DNA from: Linum tenue
Lineage: Eukaryota > Streptophyta > Magnoliopsida > Malpighiales > Linaceae
Direction: 5' to 3'
NCBI GenBank assembly: GCA_946122785.1
Contig: CAMGYJ010000003.1
Coordinates: forward strand, 3,720,001 to 3,784,000
DNA: 64,000 nucleotides
How positions within the stretch are numbered: position 1 is the first letter of the stretch; each line of letters starts with the position of its first letter. Both the position numbers and the translations under genes were made by a program. The notes beneath the pieces were generated by a model. That model had not been told where the DNA came from. It worked only from the letters and a program-made list of their open reading frames with translations, and did no database searches. This document shows, one piece after another, positions 11,135 through 25,160 of this stretch.

Positions 11135-11319
11135 AAAACCCAGTATTGACTTATTTTGGATCAGTTGAGAAATTTACGGTTTTCCACCTAATTCGCACCC
11201 ATAAAGTAAAACGATATCATTTTGTATCTTAAATGAACAATATGGATAATTTTATGAATGTTATTAGTTTTTATGTCAGGATAAACCTAATAATATGAAT
11301 ATTTTGTGGAACACAACTT

Positions 11320-11450
11320 TTATTGGCCCGATCTTTGGTCCTACGATATCTTGTGAGAACTCCAAAGTTAAACGTGCCCGTTGTGGAGCACCCCAAGAAT
11401 GATCAGTGACCTTATAGGAAGTCATCTTGATATGTGCACCCCAAGTCGAG
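11320..11450 (+). repeat. 5S-rRNA-like sequence, possible Cassandra TRIM remnant
   Basis: The order of words GAACTCCAAAGTTAAACGTG, a middle TGACCT...AGGAAGTC and a terminal GTGCACCCC follows the 3' two-thirds of plant 5S rRNA, which I recall as AACTCCGAAGTTAAGCGTGC...TGGGTGACC...GGGAAGTC...TTGCACCCC. It is too diverged to be a working 5S gene and the 5' part is poor. Cassandra retroelements carry 5S-like sequence in their LTRs, so a decayed Cassandra LTR is the best explanation. LTR ends were not identified. Confidence 0.5.
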
Positions 11451-11625
11451 ATCCGTGAGATATCTAGACCCAATACAAACAATTTGTCTTCGTCGGAAAA
11501 AGGTTCGTCGTTGAAAAACTCCAGCCACGTGCCCAACCTTTTTCTCATTGTAGAAATAAAACCCTTTTTTCTCCGTCCGTGTGAAGGAAGGAAATGTAAT
11601 TTTTACTTTGGTTAGTACTTAGTAG

Positions 11626-11633
11626 TATATATA
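11626..11633 (+). promoter_or_regulatory. Probable TATA box of the 73-codon gene
   Basis: TATATATA lies about 220 bp upstream of the ATG at 11,854, with a pyrimidine-rich leader (TTCTTTCTTTC) between. A possible leader intron runs from GTAAAACG at about 11,750 to ATAG at about 11,835. Confidence 0.45.
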
Positions 11634-11853
11634 GGGGGTTTCTCTATGTACTTAACAATCAGAAATCCAATCCCAAGAGAAGAATTATTCCTGCTCGATC
11701 TCTTTGTTTTCGGGGAGGGAAAAAGGCACATTTACAAAGGGAGCCAAAGGTAAAACGTTGTTCTTCTTTCTTTCTTTCTTTCTTCCTTCTCTATCCTATC
11801 CTTTCGAAAAACCCTAACCCTGAGATACAAAATAGGTACTACACTTTATCATC

Positions 11854-12075
11854 ATGGACTACTACAGTCTGTATGACCCAAATCTGGTTCCACATCAATC
11901 TACAATCACGCTTGAGACTATCCCTGACCCACCTTCGCCTCCGCTGGTTTTGGCGCCACCGGTTGTTGTTGTTGATGAGCAGCCTCAGCAGGAGGAGGAG
12001 GAGGCTGAGATGGAAGTGGTCGGCGGCGAGGTTGTTGTTGTTGGCGGCGGGAGTGGAGTGCCCATTAATGGATAA
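11854..12075 (+). CDS. Small acidic Pro/Val-rich protein, 73 aa, unknown function
   Basis: The ORF begins MDYYSLYDPNLVPHQ, passes through a proline/valine stretch (PPSPPLVLAPPVVVVDE) and a glutamate-rich patch (QQEEEEAEME), and ends in a glycine/valine tail (GSGVPING). It has no recognisable domain, signal peptide or membrane span. In favour of a real gene are a TATA box 220 bp upstream, a plausible leader intron, and a partial duplicate at 9,356-9,712 in which the 3' UTR is at least as conserved as the coding part. Against it are low complexity and short length. It might be the first exon of a longer gene or a long non-coding transcript. No neighbour suggests a role. Confidence 0.45.
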   Translation: MDYYSLYDPNLVPHQSTITLETIPDPPSPPLVLAPPVVVVDEQPQQEEEEAEMEVVGGEVVVVGGGSGVPING

Positions 12076-12922
12076 GAGACATGAGAGGGCGCCCATTGAT
12101 GTTGTAGCTAGCTATAGCTTTGTTTTTTGACGTTTTTTTTTTGTTATTTGCTTCTTCTCTTGTTTACTAGACAATTTGCTTATTATTTCGTTTTGTTGGT
12201 GTTCATGTAATCATCTATAACTCTTCTTGTTGGCTCTGTTTTGTGGTGGATATGGGTATGGTTGTTGTCCTAGTGTGTTTCTCTAATTTTGTTTTTCCTT
12301 ATTTTTTCTCCATTGTTGTTCAAAATGGAGATGCATGAAAACCTAGGGGGTTCGATCAGCCTGTTAATCAGTAGCATATGAATCAAAGTCCTGGAACAAA
12401 CTCTAGCGATCTTACCCAATTTTGGAATTCCACGATACCCAGTTCAGATCGATGCTATCGACGAAGAGATTCGCCTCCGCCACCGCCAGAAAGTTTGATT
12501 CTACCAGCGGCGATGCCCTGACCGCCATCCAAGCCGTCAGAATCAAGTTCAATCGTCGAAAGGAGTTGGCCGTACAATTCTGCTATGCTCGATGACTTGT
12601 TGGAATTAGCTGCAAGGAGATCTCCCCCCGCCCCAAGAGATTGATATTCAAGCCAGCTTTCATGCTAGCAGACCCTCCGTTTTGATGGGTCGGGGATATA
12701 CACCATCCCGCGGGGCTTATTGCTACCCAGATCCAATCCCGGCTACCAATTACGCCTCAAAGTTCTCAATTTGGTCGACTGCAATTTTGATCGGTTCGCG
12801 GAGGAGACTGAATTCTGAACAGTATCATTGTTGGTTCCTCTCTGTTGCAGAGGCTGACTCTGTTGTCGATTGTGGGGATTCGGAGGCTTCAGGTACGGAA
12901 TCTTCTGAACCTGAAATTCTTG

Positions 12923-13908
12923 GAAAAAATCCCAAAATACACATGTTTTTAAAAGAAATTCCCAAAATACACACGTTATAAAAAAATTTCTCAAAATACA
13001 CATGTTTGGGCATCACCGTTGTTGTCAACCACAGTGAATGCATTCACCGCGGCAGACCAAAGCGGTGAATGCATCACCGCGGTTGACGGCCGCGGTGAAT
13101 GCCTGACGTAACACTGAAACTTCAAACAAACGTAACTTTGCGCTCGGTTATCCGATTGTAGCGAAATTTTTTTTTATTCCATATAACTTTTCAAGATCTT
13201 TCAATCTGAAACAAGACTTCATCCCAAAAAAAATCATTTGCTACCCCGAACGAGCAATTTTTCGATTTTAACAAACTTTGGAAGATCATAACTTTGTGCT
13301 CTACAATCCGAATGTCATGAAACATTTTTTGATTTTGCATAACTTTTGAAGTACTACAACTTTGATTATAACCATAATTTTGGAAAGTATGTGGATTTGT
13401 GAAAAGTAAAGGCAAAGTTATTCCCAAAATCCCGTATACCCAAAAATACTTCTTTTTTCCTAGTCAAAATTGTAGTTCTTAAAAAGTTATGCACAATAAA
13501 AAAAAAACTTTGCGACGTTCGGATTGAGGAGCTAAAAGTTATGTCCTTCCAAAGTTTGGCAAAATTGAAAAATTGCTCGTTCGGGGTAACAAACGACATT
13601 TTTTTGAGATAAAGCCTGCTTGCAGATTGAAAGATCTTGAAAAGTTATATGGAATCAAAAAAAATTCACTACAATCGGATAAACGAGCGCAAAGTTACGT
13701 TTGTTTGAAGTTTCAGAGTTAAGTCGGGCCATCACCGCGGCCGTCAACTACGGTGATGCATTCACCGCTTTGGTCTGCCGCGGTGAATGCATTCACTGCG
13801 GTTGACAACAGCGGTGATGCCCAAACATGTGTATTTTGGGAATTTTTTTTATAACGTGTGTATTTTGGGAATTTTTTTAAAAAACATATATATTTTTGGA
13901 ATTCATCC
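12923..13908. mobile_element. Foldback (long-TIR) element, 986 bp, with 10-bp TSD
   Basis: The whole element is an imperfect palindrome. The left-arm words CATTCACCGCGGCAGACC, AAGCGGTGAATGCATCACCG, AACTTCAAACAAACGTAACT and ACCCCGAACGAGCAATTTTT all reappear inverted in the right arm (13,400-13,860). Arms are about 460 bp and the spacer is short. The flanking duplication GAAATTCTTG is perfect at 12,913-12,922 and 13,909-13,918. A 9-10 bp TSD with very long inverted repeats fits a Mutator-like (MULE) origin. No transposase. The insertion sits in the LRR coding part of the F-box-like relic. Confidence 0.88.
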
Positions 13909-14544
13909 GAAATTCTTGTGGCTGGAATGCCCTGTGCAGGATCTGGAGATCACAGGGGTCGACACCCTGGAAAACTTGTACATTTTTAACGCCCCATTGG
14001 GAGGGGAATTTGTGGTATCTTTGATGCCAAATCTGAAGAAACTAGTAGATCACAGTAAGAAATTTAGAGCCTCTGCTGTGGAATTCAACTCACTTGAACC
14101 CCTCAGTTTCATCTTTATTTTGTATCAGAATCTACACTTTGCTGGGGTTTTTTTTGTAACAGGCTCTGCCGTCGAATGCAACTTATTGACGGAGTGTAAA
14201 CTCGATGAGTTGATATTGAAAGCTCCGTCTTTAGATCACTCTGGCTCCGAGGTTTCGCAAAATTGCAGACACTGAAGATTGTCGATAACGATAAACTTTC
14301 GTCGCTTGATCTGTCTTCTTGGAACGAGTTGCGAGTGATTGAATTGGATGCTTCGAGATTATGTCATTTCGGTTACTCGGGATCGGGAAGGATTGATCCT
14401 TTTCTTGGAATCTTGGTCAAGGCCGATAGCTATTGCAAGGAAACCGCGGGCCAATCCCCTGATGTGCAGTATTCCAGCTTTGACGCGACCTGCACGCCTT
14501 GAGAAAATTTCTTACGCAGCAGCTAACACAATGTTGGTTTCGCC

Positions 14545-16181
14545 TAGAGGTGTCAATCGGGCTGGGTTCATTAAGGTTGCAGGTTGGTCGGGTTGCGGGT
14601 CGATCGGGTTGATTGGGTTGCGGGTTACTCGGGTTACGGGCCAATCGGGTTGCGGGTCAATCGGGTGCGGGTTAATCGGGTTGCGGGTCGGGCGGTTCGG
14701 GTTGCGGGTTTTACGGACCAGAACATCGCTTTAGTTTTTAGTGATTACTAGTAAGTCGTAAATCGTAACTATATGAAGCTAGCACAATACTTGTAAAAAA
14801 AAAGGAATCACTACTCAAAGTTATAAGATTAGTGTCAATAAAACAAATATCAACACAATTGAAAATAATCTTTCTTGTAGCATGAACACCAGCCAAATTG
14901 AAATCATCTAGAATTATCCAAATCATCATGCTGATACAAGATTTCTAAACTAGTTTAAATACCAATAAACTCTTCAAGACCAATCAAATCATCATGCTGA
15001 GTTGAGGATAAGTACAGGGAAGGGAGAAAGAGAGAGAGAAAGAGCGAGTGTGTGTTTGGAATTTGGAGGCTTGCGGGCCAAAATTTTTGAGAACTAAGGT
15101 TTTTCCTTTTTGCGCTTTGTGGCCAAATTTTTTGAAAAGAGGCAGCTACTTTGCCGCTGGAGCAAATAAAAACTTGGAGCCAATTCTACCAAAAATGAAA
15201 ATTTTGGAGCCAAATACCAAAGAATATTTGGAACCAAAGTCTCTTTTGCGCTTGGCGGCCCAAATTTTAGAAAAGAGGCGGTTACGTTGCCGCTGGAGCA
15301 AATGAAAATTTGGAGCCAATTCTACCAAAAATGAAAATTTTGGAACCAAAATACATCTTAAGCAAAAAGAATTTATCCCTCATAAAATTGAAAGAAATAA
15401 TTTATAAAGAAATTCTTAAAAGTTCACACGAATTACCGTGACTAAGTATTAATCACGGAAAATAAAGACTAAAAAACTGATAAATAATTCTCCGTGATTA
15501 GAAACATACAACTATATACATGAAATTTTCCCGTGGTTATTAATGTACTTTCTAGTACGGGAAAAATTACCGTGAATAAGATACTGTGTTTAGAAACCTG
15601 TTTTCATGTAGTGCAATATGAACTATTATGAGTCATGTATTCTTGTTATGATCAAACTTTTGTGAACTATTATTAGTCTTTTTTATGACAGGACCATGAT
15701 ATTTGGATTTTAAATCTTATAATTATCTTATCTTGCTAAATTAATATTTTATAATGTTATGTGCACTATTAGGTTGATGATGTATTTAAATAAATATTTG
15801 ATGATATTATATGCTTTAATAGGTTGATGATGTATATTATTATACTAAGTCAATAATTGATGATGTAATGATCAGACTTTAGTGAACTAGAATTTCAAAT
15901 GTCAACTTTTGGTTTATCTTCATCGAATTCCTTCTATTATAGTCGGGTTGCGGGTTGGTCGGGTTACGGATTCGAGTTAGTCGGGTTGCGGGTTGGTTGG
16001 GTTTCGGATTAATTGGGTTGCGGGTCGATCGGGTTGCGGGTTAGTCGGGTTGCGGGTCGATCGGGTTGCAGGTCGGGCGGGTTACGGGTCATTGACTTTT
16101 AGTCAAATCGGGTTGCGGGCGGGTTGCGAGTCGGGTTAATCGGGCGGGTTACTCGGGTCAGGTTACATTTTGACGGCTCTA
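14545..16181. mobile_element. hAT-like element, TAGAGGTG...CTCTA ends, 8-bp TSD
   Basis: The termini TAGAGGTGTCAATCGGG and (reverse complement) TAGAGCCGTCAAAATG are flanked by the identical 8-bp GTTTCGCC at 14,537-14,544 and 16,182-16,189. Both subterminal regions (14,575-14,715 and 15,943-16,160) are arrays of GGGTTGCGGGT-type units. The interior contains a roughly 130-bp direct duplication (about 15,110-15,215 and 15,242-15,350, word GCCGCTGGAGCAAAT) and CCGTGATTA-type palindromes near 15,420-15,580. No transposase frame is seen, so it is non-autonomous. It lies in an exon of F-box-like copy 2. Confidence 0.8.
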
Positions 16182-16381
16182 GTTTCGCCTGACTCTTGAA
16201 TTCAATTTTCGACTACGTCCTGACTCCTGAGGTATGCGAACTTATCTTATACCCATTTTCACTTCAATAAAACATGTCGCTTTCTTTCGTTGGAATATGT
16301 GATGAGGTATGTCAACTTATCTTAATACCATTAAAGGAGTTTATAAAATTGACTAGAGAAATTCTTTTGTATTTAATATGT

Positions 16382-16740
16382 GGGTCGTTTGGATGTGGAA
16401 ATTTGAAAACGTTGGAATTTGTCTGAATTTCCATGTTTTACAAAACCAAGGAATTAACTTATGGAAATTGGAAAAAAATTCATGTTTGGATAGGGTTTAG
16501 TTTTGTGGGAATTGATGGTGTGGAATTTGGAAAAAAAAGGTAAGAAAACGTGGTAATGTCAAATTACTAGGGACAGATGTAGTATTCTCAATTACCATGA
16601 ATGTGGTAATTGAAGCCAATTTTCATGGTCCAATTCCCATACTCTTTTTGCTCTCCCAAACGTGGGTTTTTAACCCAATTACTGCATTATATGGTAATTG
16701 GATCCAATTATTACATTACATTTCCACATCCAAACGACCC
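16382..16740. mobile_element. MITE with TIR GGGTCGTTTGGATGTGGAAAT
   Basis: The 21-bp word GGGTCGTTTGGATGTGGAAA(T) at 16,382-16,402 is perfectly inverted at 16,720-16,740. The interior is AT-rich with repeated GGTAATTG and GGAATTTG words and has no coding potential. Flanking duplication is unclear, so superfamily is not assigned. It lies in a former intron of the F-box-like relic. Confidence 0.8.
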
Positions 16741-17447
16741 CAATTATATGCAGTTTTATTGGAAGGAACCTCACGAGGAGTTTCATATTCCGAGAATTGG
16801 TTCTTCTATTTGTTGGTAGTACATATACGAGCAGTTTATGGAGAGAGATTCTAATAGTCGTGAAATCGAATGCAAGTGTTGGCGCCATCAGTTTAAAGAT
16901 GTGAATATTATAAAAAGAGATACAGTTGGCAGAATAAGAGTTACAGACGAAGATATTGTGTTGGACGTTTCAACATATACTTGGTCCTCTCTTGCTAAAG
17001 CAAAACAAATTGTACTCGTATTGAGATGGGATTAAATTTGATCGGATGATCGTGTTCTACTTTTGTTGAGCTCAATCTTAGTTGTACCTACGGGATACTA
17101 TTTACAGCTTTACTAGAAGCCCAGAGCTCAATAATACCATCTCTGGTAGTTCTATGATTTGAAAGTACATTTCTTTTTCAGATCGAGTCAAATTGCAACG
17201 AATATATGCATTACCCTATTCTCCTATGATGCTAAGGAATCTTAATCTACCAATTGAATCAATGGTCATGCATTCATTCATTGTTTTAGCTTGTTGACCG
17301 GCTCGATGGTCATCCAACCAATTAGCCACCCAAAGCACCAAGCCTAGAATCATCCGGTGGGTTTTACACTTTTACCACAAGCAAGTGACATCACAATAAA
17401 ACAAACACTTCCAATTTCACACTAATTGACATATGTTCATTTCATTT

Positions 17448-17588
17448 TTTTTTTTATAAGGATGATATAATTTTTATTAACAAAAAAGGAAAGGGAAGAA
17501 ACAACAGCGGGGCAACAGAAACACAAACAAAAACCAAAGAGGGAGAAAACAAATCCCACCCAGAAACTAAAACCCATCCAAAAAACCA
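17448..17588 (-). mobile_element. L1 3'-end fragment (about 140 bp) with 20-bp TSD
   Basis: The 20-bp word GACATATGTTCATTTCATTT at 17,428-17,447 is repeated exactly at 17,589-17,608. Between the copies is a T-run (poly(A) on minus) followed by about 130 bp of A-rich sequence. This is the pattern of a severely 5'-truncated target-primed insertion. No coding sequence remains, so the L1 subfamily is unknown. Confidence 0.8.
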
Positions 17589-17639
17589 GACATATGTTCA
17601 TTTCATTTAAGTACCACTCCGATCGTTGCAAGGAAAATT

Positions 17640-18440
17640 ATAACTAAAATTCTAATGGAGTCTGGGTTTCGCCCAACTATAGAATTCAATTTATTAATGA
17701 ATCATAAGTTATGTGAACCTATCTTTTGTCCTATTACACTTCTGTAGAAAATATTTCACTTTTCATTCGGCAAAATATGTTTGTCAAATTGGTATCGCTT
17801 ACAAAGATATAATAAGTAATATCATGTTGTACCAAACCAACATCACCTATCAAAATATTTCTTTTGTAAGATTGACAATAAATTTCACATTTAATGTGTG
17901 TGTTTACTAGCATCTTATTTGTAGTTTCGTTGGGAAGAGCGGTATTATTAAGAATTGTATATTTCAAGAATTGAGCATCTGAAACTCGTGTGGGTTTTTC
18001 TCAATGTGGTTTGATAAAGATGCTTTTTTTTTTTTTTACGATTTGTTCTGGAATTTTCGTCCAAGTTATATGGGTTTCACTCAAGAACTACATGTTTTCA
18101 ACACAGACAAGTTATTTCCCAGGGTATGATCTTTTACGAGTTATCAAAACCATTTCAACTATTTCAACTACTCTGAAGTATTACATAGAAATCAAGTTAA
18201 TGATAACTTTATTGCATTAGTCATTACTCCTTCCTCTACACAGTTTGTTTTCATTGTTTTTTTTTTTACCCAATACTTTTGTTCATAATGATGGAGTAGG
18301 CTCTATTTGTTTTTTGCATGTATGTGAGCATTATTTGTTATTGTTTTTGGTGATGTAGTTGGTTCTTTTATTTGTTTACCGTATATATGCGAGCAGTTTA
18401 TGAGGAGAGATTCTGGTAATAATCATTATGAACAAAAAAA
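17640..18440 (+). pseudogene. F-box/FBD-type LRR gene relic, copy 3 (degenerate 3' end)
   Basis: Nucleotide similarity to copies 1 and 2 is clear but no frame is open. GAATTCAATTTATTAATGAA matches the last LRR exon. TTTTCGTCCAAGTTATATGG...TTTCACTCAAGAA matches copy 1 near 2,530. CCGTATATATGCGAGCAGTT matches its final exon. The 3' flank (TAGAAACCCAGAGCTCAATA near 18,488) also matches the flank of copy 2 at about 17,115. The three copies therefore arose by duplication that included downstream sequence. Confidence 0.6.
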
Positions 18441-18689
18441 AAAATAGAAATGCAAAAAAAAAAAAAAAATACAGAGCAAATTTACTAGAAACCCAGAGCT
18501 CAATATTACCATCTCTGATAGACTACAGTTTCTGTAACCCTTTGTAAGTACACAGTGATATATGCAGACAACGACGATACATGGCTGTCAAAAAATCAAG
18601 ATCGAACCAACATGTAGAGAGATTAATTACAGTTTTATTCTAGCTTTGCTTGAAGCCCAGAGAAACCTTTCCCCACTCTGGAGTCTGGA

Positions 18690-22552
<3,863 letters not shown>

Positions 22553-24452
22553 GCACTGCAGCTCATTTCAAACACGTCGCAGCTTCTCCCTCAGCATTCA
22601 AAAACTCCACCTCACTGCTCCGACCGAATGCCAACCGAATCAACCATACCAAAAAGGGAAAAAGCGATCAACTTTCGATTCTGGCGACAAAGGAAGCCAA
22701 TACCCTTTTGCTCAATTTGTGAGAATTGAAGCACCGGGATCCAAACAAGTGCGGCCAAAAGGCAAAAAAGAAAAGAAAAAAAAAGGGAGGATGCTCACCA
22801 ATTATGGGGAATATCCCGACCAGACACTCAATTCGTCGGAAATTGAATCAGTTCAGACAGCTGAGAGGCGCCGGAGAGAACAGAGGAGAAATGCGAACGA
22901 AGGATACTAGTGGATACTAATGGTCACGAAGTCTGGGAAAAAGAAAGCACCGACGATGTCACTGTCGTCTTCGTGACCCTTAGGGCTGCCAGCCTGCCAC
23001 GGTGTCCATTGGATTAAACATACAAAGGGAGAAGAGGGAAGACCAGAGACTGAGAGCAACCATTATTGGATCACAACTAGGTGTGCAAGTGCAACCGTTT
23101 GGTAGACACCTATTGTACTTGATCAAATCAAATATTTAGATCGGTTTATTCTGGATTTAAATTCAGGTTGTCTCTAGAGGTGTCATCAAAGCACCTAATT
23201 CATGTATTTTTTGTATTTATTCATGTAATTTTGTGTTTATTCACGTTGTATTGGTAATTATTCGTGCAACTTGGTATTTATACACAAATGTCATTATTTA
23301 TTGATATCATTTTAAAATAATTTTTGAAATATATAAAAACTGATGTCATTTTATAGATTATGATTAGTGCAACTCATTTTTAGGGAAAATTGAGGGTGGG
23401 GGAGGCCGAAAAAGTTTGGGATTCCATGTGCGTGAATAATGACAAATCTTATGAGAATAAACACTCAATTGTGTGGATAAACTCCACGATTAATTAGGTG
23501 ATGTGACTCCTCTAAAGACAACAAATATTTTTCATTGAAGAAATTTTGAAGCAAAATGATATTTGGAACCAGACCAAATTAAATCGAATACAATGATGGA
23601 TCGATTCTTGGTTTTTAATATTTCTTTTACCTTTGGACCACAGTTCTCATAGTTTGGTTCCAATACTAGAATGGGTCATTGCAAACCCCGAATTAAAACA
23701 AGAGACCTATACAACTTATAAGGCACCCTCTCTTTAACATTCACCACTAAATCATATCACTTCGACTAGGAATATTATGTTCGAATTGAATGTCAAGACC
23801 TAATTTATCTTTGTAAGAGAACCGTTCGATTTCTCATTGTTTTGGACATGATCTTAATCTCTAATATGAAAAGAGAATGATATAACCTATGTTAACAAAG
23901 CATGTTACCTGTTCTAACTTCTTAGATGATATGGTACACTCTAATGGTGGCTTTCATCTGCATTCTTTTGAAGCATCATATTATATTTGTGAAGCCAGAT
24001 TAAAAGCGCTGCTACTATAATGCCATACGGTCGTAGAGAATCTTCGCCAAACATCCCGCCACATGGACCTTCAATGGAGTCGACTGATCGAATACGAGGT
24101 ATAGGCACATGAAAGCAACCCATTCTCGTTTTCTTTCTTCCCTTTTGGGTTACACTTACAAACCCTAAAAATGGTTTGCTAGCAACCCTTTTTGCACGTA
24201 TGAGAGATACCAGTATAGTTGACAGAACAAGCACAATCTGAGTTTGGTACCCGTAGCTGTCTGTTAAGGTTCATCTACACTAAAGGTAGGGTCACAATGT
24301 TTGTTGTTGTTGTTAGATAGAAACGTCGGTCCTATCGTGATATGCGGTGATCGCACCACAGTTTTGTGGATCGCTGAGCATTCGGTACTACGAATTGATT
24401 AAAAAAAATTAAAATTGCGATTCTACTCTGGTTTTGAGAAATCTAACATTAT
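22553..24452. other. Kinase 5' flank and intergenic sequence
   Basis: This is the upstream region of the minus-strand kinase, presumably its promoter and 5' UTR. The plus-strand ORFs here overlap the antisense of exon 1 and show no family signature. Apart from the MITE at 23,167-23,522, nothing definite was seen. Confidence 0.6.
23167..23522. mobile_element. MITE with TIR GTTGTCTCTAGAGGTGTCA
   Basis: The left end GTTGTCTCTAGAGGTGTCAT and the inverted right end GTTGTCTTTAGAGGAGTCAC match, extending through CACCTAATT on both sides. The interior has repeated TGTATTTATTCATGTAATTT-type units and no coding capacity. The superfamily is uncertain because the TSD was not resolved. Confidence 0.6.
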
Positions 24453-24493
24453 GTATTTCTTAGTTTTTTTTATAGAAAGTTCCTGAAATTTTA

Positions 24494-25155
24494 TTAATGG
24501 GCTAGAGCCTCATTTGATAACAGATCCAACAGAAAAATTGGTGGTCTTTCAACCAATTTCTCATGGGTTTCCCAATCATATCTGACATGTGTCATTGCAT
24601 GTGCTGCCCGGTTCCCTTCCCGTCGACCGAACCACCATTCAGCCGAACCAAGTTGATTCGCCTGATCTTGAATCTCCCTCACACGCACACCTGTCTCCAG
24701 TCTCAAAGACTCCTGCCTTTGTAACTTGAGAATGGCATTTTGACAATCTGATTCCACCAGCACAGCGACGATACCCTCTTCCCTCGCCATTTCCAGGCCG
24801 AATTTCGATGGCTCGAAGCTCTGCCAGCTCCGGTGTCCAGGAGTTGCGCTCCCTGCGGACTGCCACCATGGCGAAATTCCCGTCCTAATCACGAGCTACC
24901 ACTCCTAAACTCGTCCCTCCTTCTTTCAGCACCGCCGCGTCCACATTGAACTTTACCCAGCCCGCTGGTGGGCGCTTCCAGGTACGTAGTTCTTCCACCT
25001 TCTCGACAGTAGCTTGAAGATGGTGATCTGTGAACTCCTCCCAATAATTAAGCGCCTTTTGAACATTCTCCCACTCTTCCGCCTTGTTGTTGTTGAACAA
25101 TTGATTATTCCTCTCATTCCACATCGTCCAAAGGAGCATTCCCACTTGAGCGAGA
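24494..25155 (-). pseudogene. L1 ORF2 C-terminus: RNase H domain
   Basis: Minus-strand text LAQVGMLLWTMWNERNNQLF precedes an RNase H-like segment (WVKFNVDAAVLKEGGTSLGV). After a frameshift near 24,890 it continues through VESDCQNAILKL and RREGNRAAHAM to a stop at 24,494. Upstream it joins, across the solo LTR and one TSD copy, to EIMEKIDDDTLAQVG, which proves the LTR interrupted an existing ORF2. Confidence 0.88.
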
Positions 25156-25160
25156 GTATC

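Larger units (their letters stand above)
12400..17036 (+). pseudogene. F-box/FBD-type LRR gene relic, copy 2, split by three insertions
   Basis: The segment up to 12,922 reads as LRR text in one frame (SQFGRLQF-like, then RLTLLSIVGIRRL). Removing the palindrome at 12,923-13,918 joins LKFL to WLECPVQDLEITGVDTLENL. This continues to MPNLKKLVD, an intron, and then CKLDELILKAPSL and KIVDNDKLSSLDLSSWNELR. A hAT-like element (14,545-16,181) and a MITE (16,382-16,740) interrupt it further on. It ends with YIYEQFMERDSN, CKCWRHQFKDVNI and a stop at 17,036. Stops, frameshifts and a deleted exon near 16,810 make it non-coding. F-box proteins normally select substrates for SCF ubiquitin ligases. It is closely related to copy 1 at 1,677-2,953. 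Confidence 0.7.

Noticed and set aside
11320..11450. Functional 5S rRNA gene
   Set aside because: The internal control region and the 5' third do not match and substitutions are frequent. No tandem 5S unit or T-run terminator is present.
11276..11548. 90-codon minus-strand ORF as a gene
   Set aside because: It overlaps the 5S-rRNA-like sequence in antisense, has no family resemblance and no conserved context. Treated as chance.
12923..13908. Assembly artefact (inverted duplication)
   Set aside because: The arms differ at scattered positions and a perfect 10-bp TSD flanks the unit, both expected of a real inserted element. Long-read support would settle it.
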